DNA from: Mesaphorura yosii
Taxonomy: Eukaryota; Arthropoda; Collembola; Poduromorpha; Tullbergiidae
Reading direction: 5' to 3'
NCBI GenBank assembly: GCA_009869945.1
Contig: WIXG01000008.1
Span: forward strand, 434,001 to 498,000
DNA length: 64,000 bases
Position 1 is the first letter of the stretch. Each line of letters begins with the position of its first letter. Of the stretch, positions 47,801 through 59,619 are shown one piece after another. Position numbers and translations under genes: made by a program. The notes beneath the pieces are model-generated. The model was not told where the DNA came from and did no database searches. It saw only the letters and a program-made list of their open reading frames with translations.

Positions 47801-50800
47801 TCCTCAGGAGTCAGCAGTGCCCAGTTCCATGATAAGAAGCTCAAAGTCTTACCAGATTTTCAGCCATGACTTCTCCAGTTAGTATCACAGAACGAGACTT
47901 ATCCTTTACATTGTAAACTACTAAATCACCAACTTCGTTGAAGTATTGAATCTCGTCATCTACGAAAGTCGAAACAGTAGAAATTAATGAAAAAACTCAA
48001 GAAATTTGTCTGAAGTCGCAAATCGCTCCTCACCTGAGATCCATGAGCCGTTGAATCGATGAGCACTAAACTTCCCTTCGAGGTAATCGTTAAGTGTAAC
48101 TGCGGACTGGTTTGAGCTGAGCCCATCAGCGACATTTGCAGTGGACGATACGCTTTTATTCTCCACAACCACTGCAGTGATCACAACCAGGAGCACAAGT
48201 ACTAGTGCGAGGGAAGCTGCCATTATCAGTCCTCTCCGTGTGCCTTGCGACGGCCAACTGAGACGTGCGGCTGCCGTGTTGGATTGTGAACTCATGACGG
48301 TGGTATTTGGCAGCGACGAATTGCTGTCCTCAATTTCCTTAAATAATAGTAATAATAGAAAAGTGACATGTAATACTTTTTTATATAATAAGACAAGATG
48401 ACAGGCAGCAACTCGTAGAAACTGCTGCAAGTAAACACTTTACAATGGTGACTTCACTCGACATTTGACAGTTTTGACAATTATGATTGATATTTTATTC
48501 CAAGTCACTTTTCCATTTCTCTTGCTTTATAAGTGAATGGGAATTCTCTGCTTTGCACTGCCAAAGCCCTAAAGTCAGTCAGTCGAGACGAGACAAACGA
48601 GCAAAGCAAACAAAACAAGTGACAGTCTTATCATTTGCATTTGCATGCCGTCATTTTCTTAAAAACCCAAGCCATAAATTGTGCTCTCGCTCTGAGATTA
48701 TCTCTCGACCCATCTCGTCGCAGGTCTTTCAAAACTGAAATATTGAGGAAAGAAATCCACAGGTGATTTGCTTTGTTATCTGATAAAATCAAATTACAAA
48801 TTCTGGCTGCCCTACCCAGTGCGTGCAGTCTGCAATGGTTGTTCGCTAAACCTTTCACCTGACTCTTTATGCTAATTAGGGCATTTAGTGTAAACTTCAC
48901 ATCAGGCAGCGAGACTGCGACTGAGATAAATTGCCCATTTTATGCCTTTCTTGCTAATAAGACGGTCGGTCATTTTAAAAAAGTTAAAAAATTTCTATGG
49001 TGACGTAATTTGGTAATGTCCATCAGACTGCTTGATATATTGGTCTTCTGTACTTCTGTCACTGTCTCCCAACTGAACAAGTATCAAGTGTCAGGATTGG
49101 ATTTCTAGCATTTTCATCTTTTCAGCGTGCCCCGTGTCATAATTGCTTCTTGTGAAACTGCAGTTTCATAGCCTCTGACCTTAGGGTTAAGGACGGTGTG
49201 AGTCAGACGCTGTTTTAGTGACCTCTGACATGATGCCAGAGTTCAGTTCGGATGCGGATTCGCAATTTAAATTGTAGGATTCGTACCATTTGCACAGTGG
49301 CCGTGGAAGAGGAAGTGGACGGACGATTCATGTCCATTATTGTGTTGGTTGCGGTCGATTTACGGCGTGCTTTTAATCCGCAAGCGCTACGCACTACACT
49401 GCACAATTTATTGAAGCAGAAGCTTTAGGTCACGACAAAACATGAAATTGAGCGATTTTGAGACATTTTGTCGATGTTTGTCGTGAAAACTTTCAGCTTA
49501 AGTCTTTACTCTTTACAATGTTTACTGCTTATTGGACTTCGGGGAAAAGTCAACTAGACTAGCCTGGACTCGTCACTTCTCTTGACTCGAGGCGAGGCGC
49601 TACGTGTGTTTACTCAATTCATAACCATGCCACGGCCTTGGATGTGAATTAACAAGTTTATGACTTCTCAAGAAATTTTGCGACTTTGCGATGTAATTAG
49701 CAGGTTTCCTGTAATTTGCAGAATCGTACGACGACAATGCTCAAACTTTGTTCTTGCTTTTCTTGTCCCAATTGACACTTGCACGATTGTACCATTGGCA
49801 GGCAAGTCTCTCACAGTCTCAATTCCTGAGCCAGACACTTTTGGAAGTTCGTACATGCCACTTTGATCTATGAACATTTAATTAATTTATTAGCCACTTC
49901 GAATTGAGCAGCTGTCGAATTACGAACACTTAAGTCTGTCGTCTGTCGGTTTGTTAAAGTACTACTTCGTGGTATTGTGTCGGTCGTGATTTTTCGCAGA
50001 CTAAACCGCAAAAGGCAACGCAATACGAACTACAAACATTGCCGTGCGTATAATCAAAGCCAGAGTAGACTGCATGCCTTGGCAGTTTAAATTCGCCGTA
50101 TTTAATGATTCTTTATGTAGTTTAGTGTGGCAAACGATGGCCAAGCAGAGCAGGCACGCAGACAATTGTGTTAATGTAACGGCTTACTAAATGAGATTTT
50201 TTGCGCCGGCCGCGGCAGCATTCTATGGCACGGCACGGACACGGGCTGGGCCAAAAGTTGATGTTGATATTTTTATTGTTACACATTACAGTATATTGTT
50301 GTGGCCTGCATTCGACTTTGGCACAAACAAAGTAGGCGGGGCAGTGCAGGGGTAAACGCACAACATAACCAGAGTCAGGGTGCATTGCGTGTGAGGGTGA
50401 TGAGATTGAGATTCATTCAATCTTAATCTGACTGAATAACTACATTAATCGTTTCATAAATTAAAGGTTGGAGATCATTTTTGTCCCACGACAGAAAGCA
50501 CTTGGTTTTGTTCAGCGTAGACACAAATCAGCCAATCGAGTGTTTAGAGCAATGCAAGTAAGAATGAAATCCTGAATGTATGCTCACTTTAGTCAACCTG
50601 AAGATAAAATAATTCATGATCTTGCCAAACTAGATCGCTTGCCACTCACTTAGTTCATAGTGTGAAAAGTGTGAATGGATCGAAGAGACTTAATTGCTTA
50701 ATTACATGCTGAATATTCACACGCAGACAAACTATACATTTGCATTCCTGCCTTGTTAAGTCGATCTTAAATATCTTAACCTGGGACTACGAGCCACGAG

Positions 50801-51107
50801 CAAGAGTTTCTTACTGCCTCGTGTCCACGTGCGAGGAACGTTGCCAATCAACTTCAATTCTCACCTTTGAGAACCACGGCAGCCCGCTCCGGCCGCCTTT
50901 TGACGTTCCATTTCCATGCCTTGATGACTGCAGCCTGGCTTCGCTGTAATAATATCTCTTGTTCTTGCCAGTGATAGGAATTCCGTTCTGCGTCAGATTC
51001 CTGACGGCGATGTCGTCCTCATCTTCCTCGTCCTCTTCTTCGATGTCGTACACGGACGGAGCACTGGGGCTATCCCGGTTTATCAGCGGCTGATAAGCGA
51101 TCGACAT
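44856..51107 (-). CDS. DPP4-like type II membrane serine dipeptidyl peptidase
   Basis: Model (minus): 51107-50865, 48337-48034, 47959-47853, 47765-47691, 47615-47563, 47477-47257, 47195-47023, 46960-46824, 46748-46631, 46551-46298, 46240-45994, 45931-45522, 45463-45300, 45228-45017, 44948-44856, about 936 aa. DPP4 enzymes remove X-Pro or X-Ala dipeptides from peptide N-termini. Order: acidic cytoplasmic tail, membrane anchor near RRGLIMAASLALVLVLLVV, beta-propeller, alpha/beta-hydrolase. The Glu pair of the substrate site (DWVYEEEMF) and the triad are present: Ser in ALWGWSYGG (about 801), Asp in HGNADDNVHY (881), His in DESHGL (913). So it is an active DPP4-type, not an inactive DPP6/DPP10 type. 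The first exon (MSIAYQPLINRDS) is 2.5 kb away and joins by matching phase 0 only. Alternatively the protein starts at 48295. Confidence 0.88.
48338..50864 (-). other. 2.5-kb first intron of the DPP4-like gene
   Basis: If the far first exon is real this is by far the longest intron in the window. Small open frames on both strands (for example 48487-48738, 49660-49866) match nothing. No nested gene or RNA was seen. It could hold alternative promoters. Confidence 0.45.
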
Positions 51108-53975
51108 GACGCAATTGTGCTGGAGAGGTTCGTGAATGGCAAAAACAAAGCTGCAGTCCAGGAACTAGGAACTGTCACCGTCACTCACATGTACACGAAC
51201 TCGCAAAAACACGAGACTAAAATGTCACAGACAAAACACGCCCGTGTCACTTTGTTGTTGTTTCATTTTGGAATGCAGATGCAATTTGGAGTTGAAAGAT
51301 GGCTTGAGGAAATGCAGAGTACACGAACTTCAAACGGGGCAGCTTAACTTGGCATCACCAACACAAGAGTCAAGAGCCCATTAAACCACAACTCTGCAAT
51401 TATTCGAAATTATTCCAATTCAGCCAATTAAATCTAACTCGAACTCTGTTCTTTTCTTGCGTCAGTTGAAGGGTAGAACGGCGAGCCAAGCCAAGAGTTG
51501 GTTCAGCTGTTGTAATTAAGCGCTTCACTGAACTGCACAATGTGAGATTCCATCTCATTGACTAAGGACGAAATTGGCAGAATGGGATTAACCTGGAATT
51601 TCTGACGTAGCTGGAAAAACTGACAGTAGAGCTCAATCTAAGCCTAATACAATTACAATTACAACCAAGTGATACGAAAACGAAGGTCATTTTCCTTCTC
51701 TGCTGTGCCGTGTGTGCAATGCAGTTCGTTCCCATTAAAAACTTTCGATTCTCCACAGTTTGAGTGCGAGGTATAGGAACATCAAGTCGAGTCATTTCAG
51801 CGCCATATCATGTGAAGCATTATAATAATCACAGCCAGGCCCATATCACAACATAGTTGTATGATTCTAAGAATCCTCGCACACTGAACTGAACCACCAA
51901 ACCAACAATATAATATTAATGTTATTCAGACACGACAGGATCTCAGCTCAGCCACATCATCACCATCACCATCACCCTTTTACATTTTTCACTCTGTTTG
52001 TGTACCACAGCTTGGTCTGTCTGTTCTGTTGGTCTTGGTGGTGGTTGCACTTGTGGCAATGCCTGATATTTTATATTTGGTTTTGTTGCCCTTTATCCTC
52101 ATCAGCTGCAGGGCTAGTGCCGGCTATGTTGTAGGAGGACGATGAGCGAGCCTCAATGTTTTGAAGTTTGCATTTAAATTTAACACAGCATCTGAGGCGA
52201 AACAAGGAGAGAAAGTGATTGAAATTCCATTTTAATTCGATGGATGCAGCAGGGTTGTGGCATACCGGTGTGTGATACGATGATTGTGATTGTCAAATGT
52301 GATCAAGCTCAATTTTGGCGTATTAACTCGCAACTTGAGAATGTCTAATTAAGAGATGTTGATTTTTGCGTTCGCGACGAATAGCCGACTTCTAAGGATT
52401 GAACCTGTGCTCTATCTATTTGTTACATATGAAACTCAGAAAACTATAAACAGGACTGCAGTCATAACTTTTATTGTACCTGTTCCTTTTGTGATCTCAC
52501 TGCCTCAATAGAGGAATTCAAAGTAATTTATAATTCGTACTAATCTCTTCCTATCAAATGCAATTAATTCAACCCTCAACTCCTTCTGACGCATCCATTT
52601 GTCAGAAACATTCACAGAAATTTACTTCGAAATGGGCTTTCACTACTGTAAATTTGGTTGATACAACTCAAGTCGAATTGAGTTACGCACGCGACAGTCG
52701 CAAAGCACAAAGTACAATAATTTACTATTCAAGCTTCAGAATTTTTTTGGATGCTCATGTGGGGTCAAGGCGATTCTATTTTTCCCGCATGCTGACATCA
52801 GATCTAGTGCGAGTATAGTGATGGTCGTCTAGGCTAATGATAGATGCTGAGTGAAATTTGAGACAGTGAAATAAAAAAGGTCATAAGAGTGCATTGATTG
52901 GACAATGAACACTGACCTTATCCTGAATACCTTCTCTTACCGTGCTTATCTGAACAATTACGTCACTTGTCCCCTTCGATTGCAGCCTAACCGTTCACAT
53001 TTTCTCCTAAATTGAATTTAAATTGAATTATATAAGGTATGCGGATCGGCTGACAAGCAATAAAGGATGGAAAATTTATTACTTCGTTAACATTGGCCTT
53101 GAGAGCGAGGTGGGAGCGAAACCACGTAAAGTCTGTTTCGTCTGGACGGTCGTCTGGATTTCGCACAAAACACTTACTCATTACTCGGTCACTGAGAGAA
53201 ATATTGAGTAAGGCTAGAGCTAGACGCTGGGCAGGGCATGGTACGTGATCGGATCACGTAATACAACACTTCTGCACCATGTTGGCAATGACGATGACGA
53301 GATTTTGGGGTCGGCTGATGTCGGTCACAACTATTAGTAGAAATGTGTAGACATGATTACCTTGGCCGTGAGAATAACAACCAGTAATATTGTCTGTGTC
53401 CTGGACCATAAGATTAGCTTCACTTTTATGGTGATTGTTCGCTTACTTTGCGTTAAATGCCAATATGCATCAGCCTTGCAATCCAATTGCGAATATAATC
53501 AGTCTGCCACTAGGAGTGTCCACATCAGTTTAGAGCCAACATCCAAGTACGCCGTCTCGACAACGAGCACGAGAGTTGAAGCGAAGTTCAAAGTTCCAAA
53601 GATTTCGCAGGTGAGAATTTGACACAATTTATTAACTTGCCGACAACAGGTACATACGCTCGGGGCACATTGAAACGGAATCGATGCGTCGTCGCAGTCG
53701 GTGGCAGCTTGAGATTTCACCGGGGCCTGGGCTTCTCTTCAGTGTGACTCAGTTTCCTTTCTTTGTATAAATCATATGGTTTGCGGTCGCGTACTTTTCC
53801 ACTATCCACGCTGCAATGAGTGCTGTTTCGGGTTCGGATTCGTAGTGATGTGACAGAAGTCGAACCTTTTATTTAGGACAAGGCCAGTCAGTTTGTCGAC
53901 TCATTAATTGACCTCCAACTTAACTCCTCCGATCTCAATTATCATTGTAGGTGTAACATCGGCATCAGTGCAACA
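51108..53975. other. gene-poor stretch of 2.9 kb
   Basis: No protein family is recognised. Open frames are short and scattered (for example 53353-53622 plus, ending at a possible splice donor). A small CATCAC-type microsatellite lies at 51953-51976. No transposon end or RNA gene was seen. Confidence 0.6.
51953..51976. repeat. CATCAC microsatellite
   Basis: About four imperfect copies of CATCAC in a non-coding stretch. Confidence 0.7.
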
Positions 53976-55349
53976 ATGAAGAATTATCTTGAATTCAATG
54001 ATGGTAACAGAATGCCCATTATAGGCTATGGAATGTGGCAGGTAAAAAGCAAAGCATGATATAGTAGCTAATGGCTGGTTAGTAACTGACATCGCAGTTA
54101 CGACTAATGTATAATGTTTAATGTATGGTTTATTAGGCCACCGATCCAGCGCAATTGGAACAAGGTTTGGACAAGGCTCTGGAAGTTGGGTATCGCCATT
54201 TCGATACAGCGTTCGCGTACTCTAATGAAGATGTATTCGGACGGGTTTTGACCCGCTGGTTCTCTTCCGGCAAAGTTAAGCGTGAGGATCTGTTCATTGT
54301 TACAAAGGTGGGCCACATGACACTATCAGATATTGTAGATCGTAAATGCTCGAAGGTTAACACTTATCATGATTGTTTTAGCTACCAGTTTTTGGTACAC
54401 ATCCCGATCGTGTGGAGCATTTTCTGAAATTGTCGTTGCAAAGATTGCAACTCGATTATGTCGATCTGTACTTGATTCATAACCCAGCCTGCTTGAAGGC
54501 AAACGCGGAAGGAACTGGCTCGTTGCGTGACAGCAATGGAGATGTGGTCATCGACACTTCAAGCACGATTGAAGATACGTGGAAAGCAATGGAAGCCCAA
54601 GTGGCGGCTGGAAGGACCAAATCAATTGGAATTTCCAACTTCAGTGCATCACAGGTCGATCGTGTCGTCAAAATCGCGACGATCAAGCCGGCAAATCATC
54701 AGGTATTGACAGTTTGCATATTATTAGCTACTGATCAAATGAACCAAAGAAATGAGTCTGTCATCTGCCTCCTCAGGTGGAATTGAACGTGTACTATCGA
54801 AGGAAGCCATTGGTAGAAGCGTGCGCGAAACATGGAATCACGATGTGTGCATACGCACCGCTTGGGTCACCGGGACGCTCCGAGAGCTACAAAGGCACCG
54901 AAGCACATTCGTAAGTCAATGAGACAAGAATAAATGGCAACACAGGAATAATCATATGCAACTGAATGTTTCTCAGGAAAATCAAGATTCCCCCGCTACT
55001 TTCTGAACCAGTCATTGTTGAGACAGCCAAGAAGTACAACAAAACGCCCGCTCAAGTTCTGTTGAGAGCATTGGCTCAACAAGGAATCGCCGTCATTCCA
55101 AAAAGTGTGACCCCAGCTCGTATCGCTGAAAATTTTAACGTAAGTTTAGGAATCCTCTATCATTTTATGTTCATGAAGTCATGATTAATGTTGGCTATCT
55201 TGTCTGTTCAGATTTTCGACTTTGAGCTTGACGCTGACTCATTGGCGAAAATCGACACTTTGGACACTGGCAAAGACGGGACATGGGGAACTGATTGGAT
55301 GAATGGGCAAGAAGCAATCAAAAATCATCCGGAATTTCTTCTGGAATGA
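53976..55349 (+). CDS. aldo-keto reductase (AKR1-like)
   Basis: Six exons: 53976-54041, 54137-54307, 54382-54702, 54777-54910, 54977-55139, 55212-55349, 330 aa, the usual length. NADPH-dependent reductases of this family act on aldehydes and ketones in the cytosol. The catalytic tetrad is complete: Asp45 and Tyr50 in [11 protein letters not shown], Lys79 in LFIVTK, His112 in VDLYLIHNP. Other landmarks are [38 protein letters not shown] and the cofactor-binding [17 protein letters not shown]. The ATG at 53976 gives [20 protein letters not shown], a standard start for the family. An AATAAA at 55470-55475 follows the stop by 120 bases. Substrate cannot be told. Confidence 0.94.
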
Positions 55350-56586
55350 GCCCATGATACCACAGACACATCAGTCTCATTAGTGGACCCACATCAATGT
55401 CAATTCTGATTCATTACCAGTGATCGCATTTAAAATGTATATTCAGTAACCCAGACTAAGCCTACATTGAATAAACTCAGAGTTATTTGTCGATTCGACC
55501 TGAATCTAACTGCTTAATCTGTCAAATGCTGAGTGGTGAATTGTAATCATGAATCATAATTCAGAAGAATTTTTACTCGTACCGTTTCTCATATCAACTT
55601 CATACTATGGAATTTTCAATGCTACAAGATTAAAGGCATCTCACCGCCAGCGCATAAATTCAGAGAGCAGAACCTTTTCGAGTACGCGAAGCACCGCTCA
55701 ATCTATGGTAGGCTTCTGCAAAAAACAACTCAACGACCATTGAACCAGCGCGAAAGCTTTCACTGTGTCTGTAAACTGAACAGAAGAGGAAGAAGAAAAA
55801 TATTTTAATAAATTTTCCACCAGCAGTCCTCCATTCTTCTAGCCAGGCTTAACTTGCGAATTTTAGTCAATTTTAGGTTTTCAGTTTTAAACCCAAGGAA
55901 TCGAAGCCTGAGCTTATAACACAATTTAATTTGATATGTTGTACGGTGCAGCCAACTACAGCTACAAAGTGTAAGGGTGTGTTGCATTGCATCGCGTCAG
56001 TCAAGCTGAGTATTATTGTCGCACTGATAAATCATTGAAGACTGGACTGGAACTGACCTCAGCTTGCTGAACCGACTAGACAGATCACCGACAGTACAAC
56101 AAACAACAACACAACATCCAGGCTCTCGCACATTTGCAATTGCAAGATCTAAGTGTTATACGTAAGTCACCGTATTGATTCTTAGATTATGCTATTCTGA
56201 CGCAGTTGGCAAACAACCCGGTCAAGCGTATCGCGTATGGGGCTAACATTTTGCGGCTGGGGAATGCTAAGGCTCATTTTTATGGTTCGTCAAGGGTCAT
56301 TGTCATAATAAACATAAACTGCTGAAAGTACTATTTGGGCGTCCCGGAATTTGTAGGACACAAAATTATGAAATCTGGTCTTGGGTTCTGGACGCGTATG
56401 TGTAGCGTTCATGCATGCGTTATAAATCGGGACCTGTAGCTTGGCTTAAACGCAACATGTGTGACGAATCTAATGCTTATGAAAAATGTTTTCTTTATAG
56501 GTTACGGGAAACCAATTTTGCACAATTCGTATTGGAAGGTCAACTGGTTTATTCGAAGTGATAAGCTATCACCGAGCTGAACAAGA
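55350..56586. other. intergenic stretch, no gene recognised
   Basis: About 1.2 kb with the poly(A) signal of the reductase (AATAAA at 55470-55475) and presumably the promoter of the zinc-finger gene. Remaining frames are short and look like chance. Confidence 0.6.
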
Positions 56587-58989
56587 ATGGAGGAACAAGT
56601 ACAACAAATGCAGCACCCAGTCCTCAAAATTGAGCAGCAGCCTGGGCGTAAGTGCAAACGATTTTTGCGGTTTCTTAATCGCGATTCCAAAGATTTTATG
56701 CAGAGCCAGCCGAGTCGAGTGCAACGGTCCGGGTGTTTTTAATTACTTCGTGCTTGTGTGTTTTATTTGCAGAATATGGAGCGCCTGTTCTCAGTACTGG
56801 TGTGGGAGGTGTGAATCAGTTATATTATATTGTGATGAACGACCAAGGCAATATGATCAGCAGTGTCGGGGGAAGTTCCTTATTACAAAATCAGGGCCAG
56901 TACTTTATGGTCAATTCGACGGGCAATACATCATGGAATCACTTGCCCGTAATTCAAGCATCAACTGCGGCCCCGTATATAGATCCTGGATTGTCTGAAA
57001 TAGCATTGCAAGATCCTTTGCAGTCTCTCTCATATGGACAAGCAGCAGCACCGAATACAACGGAGATGCAAGGACTTGATCATTTTGCAGCCGAAGTCGT
57101 GATAAACACTGAGCCTGAGTCCGAGCAGTCTTTTGACACTTCTAAGTAAGTCATCGAAATGCCTTTGTCTTAATAGAACTGCAAGATTGATTTACTCATT
57201 TACTGCTGTTATACAGGTTTGCGAAGCCCAGCCGTGAATGCGAGGTATGTCAGAAGGTTTTATGTAACAAAGATAGCCTTCGCCGGCACAAGAAGCTTGT
57301 TCATGGATTGGATGAAACTGGACAGCCAGAAATGCCAGAATCTTCTCAGCTGAAACGAAATGCTAAGCAATGCGAGTGTCAATTTTGTGGTAAAGTGCTG
57401 TGCAACAGGGACAGCCTGAGGCGGCATCAGAAAGTTGTCCATAAAGATGAACTAGCAGGTGGTCAATCTCGGTCTTACGTTAAGCCGGAAACCAGCATGT
57501 CGGAGCAAGAATTATTAGAAGAGGCCGTGAGAAGTCTGGATGAAATGTCGGGGCAAGAACAACCTCAGCAACAATTCTACAACTACAATCAGATCGAAAC
57601 ACAAGTGGTTCCTCAACCCCAGCCTGCTACGCAAAAGTCTACAAGAAAATTTGTGACGAAAGCCAGAAAGAAGAAGCATCCAATTTGTGAAATTTGCCGA
57701 AAACCATTTTACAACAAAGCAACTCTACTCAGGCATTGGTCCACGTTTCACAAGGGATTGACAATGGGTGAAATCCAGACAACAAGCGTCGATGCAAGTT
57801 CAAATTTAACCTGCAATTTATGTCATCGAACCTTCTTTGACATTGCAACGCTGCGCAGGCACAAAGTTGTCGTTCATCAAGACAGCTCTTCAACGTCCAC
57901 GAGCAACCTGAACTCGGGTGAAAAATTCAACGGAAAGTCGGATCCTTGCCACTTGTGCGGGAAAGTGCTGTACGACAGAGGAGTTCTTCGACGGCATCTG
58001 AAAATGGTACACAAGATAGGAGATGGTGATGCGACACGAATTGCCCACAGAAAGGAAGCCGGGGCATCGCCGAAGGCTCAAACATGCATTGTGTGTGGCA
58101 AAATTCTGTATGACAAAGGCGTCCTTCGACGGCATATGAAGCATGTTCATGGCGTTGATAACGGTAATCCTAATCCTCTACTTTCTGCTAATACAATTAC
58201 ACCTGCATCAAGCCAATCTGGCCCGGCCAAAACGTACACCCGAACGGAAATTGAAATGGATCGCCCTCCGCCGGTCATACCAGGCTTGGACATGCCAGTG
58301 ATAGAAGCTCCGAGAACACCAAACTCCTTACACGCTTGTGAAAAGTGTGAGGAGACTTTTGCAAATGCCAGTAATCTTAAGCGACATTTGGTGATTGTGC
58401 ATAAAATGCAAATTGAAAACTACGAAGCTGTTCTGCGGCAGCATACGATTCACAGCAAAATGCCACGGAGTTGCAACATTTGCGGAAAGACCATAATTGG
58501 ACGCAGCAATCTCGTAAGACACCAGCAAAATGTCCACAAGGTTGGGGTCGTCAAGAACGAACCGAAAGATAATTTGGAGAACGCACAAAATGACAACAAT
58601 CACGCCTTGGAACAGAATTACATGATGAAGTGCGAGCCAGAGGAGGTGGTGCCGTACTCACAAGAACACGTGGATCACAACGGTGGAATGTTTCCTCTTC
58701 AATCTGAGTAAGCAACCGACTAATCTATTCCCTTTTGGCAGCTGTAACCGGCACTTCACATTCCAGCTGATGAATTCCATTTGTTCCTTATTCCAGAGCT
58801 GACGTTGCTACTGATCACGTTCTCGCGGACAATGGCCACGAAATGGAGCTGGACGGTGATGGTAAAGAAATAATCTCTGGCATCGGGAGCGAAGTGGTCT
58901 TTGATCTGAACGAAGTTGAGGAGTGCACAGCGAAGGTTAAGCAAGAAGGGGAAACAGACTCGAATGAAGCTCCTGCTCCTATAAATTGA
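56587..58989 (+). CDS. C2H2 zinc-finger protein with eight H-x4-H fingers
   Basis: Four exons: 56587-56647, 56773-57145, 57217-58707, 58797-58989, 705 aa. Eight C-x2-C-x12-H-x4-H fingers lie between residues about 153 and 588, for example CEVCQKVLCNKDSLRRH and CHLCGKVLYDRGVLRRH. Every finger has a four-residue His spacing, and no TGEKP-type linkers are present. They are arranged as spaced pairs with Gln/Ser/Pro-rich linkers. The repeated core (V/I)L-x5-LRRH-x3-VH shows they arose by internal duplication. The N-terminal part is Gln/Gly/Ser/Asn-rich; the C-terminal part is acidic with several Glu-Pro and KxE sumoylation-like sites. It is probably a DNA- or RNA-binding nuclear regulator. No specific orthologue was recognised. 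Confidence 0.88.
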
Positions 58990-59619
58990 TGGAGCTTAGC
59001 ACACCTTTAGTATTGTATAAATCTAGTGAGAAACAAAATGTTTACTTTTCTATCAGCTGAAATCATATCTCAGGTTATTAAATATAGAATTCGATACGGC
59101 GACTAACGGCTACTCGGTTACGGTTACTAATGTCTCTAAGCATAAGCACATTGCATTGCCTTGTCGGTAGGGATTCAGATTCCATGTTGACGTTATTTTA
59201 GTAGGGTTCTCAATGTTATTTAATCAATGTCATTTCAAATTTTGAAGTTTTAAGTTTAAGTTCAAGAATTACTGTATAGCGGGTGAATGAAGACTGTAAG
59301 GAGGTACGGGAAGATGAACAAGTACAAGCACGCTAGGATTAGGGATTTTAGTTGTAATATTCAAACTGAATACAAACTACAGAATCTTTTAGCTGATTTT
59401 AGCCTTTTAATTTATTGTGAAGGAAATATGACGTATGATGGCATGATGTCAGCAACAATGATCAATACAACATCAGGTGGAATGAATTTTGTATTAAAAT
59501 ACTGTTGCATTTTATTATCAAAAACATAACAAAAATATAATAATAAAGGAATTAACATATTTTATTTCTAGGCAATGGTAGTGAGTAAAAAGTGAAGCTG
59601 TGTAGCGAAGTAAATTCCT
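58990..59619. other. convergent 3' region with facing poly(A) signals
   Basis: 630 bases between the zinc-finger gene and the Met/His-rich gene. AATAAA occurs at 59542-59547 on the plus strand and at 59566-59561 on the minus strand, so the two transcripts may end within a few bases of each other. An 80-codon plus frame (59287-59529) looks like chance. Confidence 0.6.

Noticed and set aside
53353-53622. 90-codon plus frame ending at a splice-donor-like site upstream of the reductase
   Set aside because: No matching acceptor or family was found, and the reductase has a standard start of its own at 53976.
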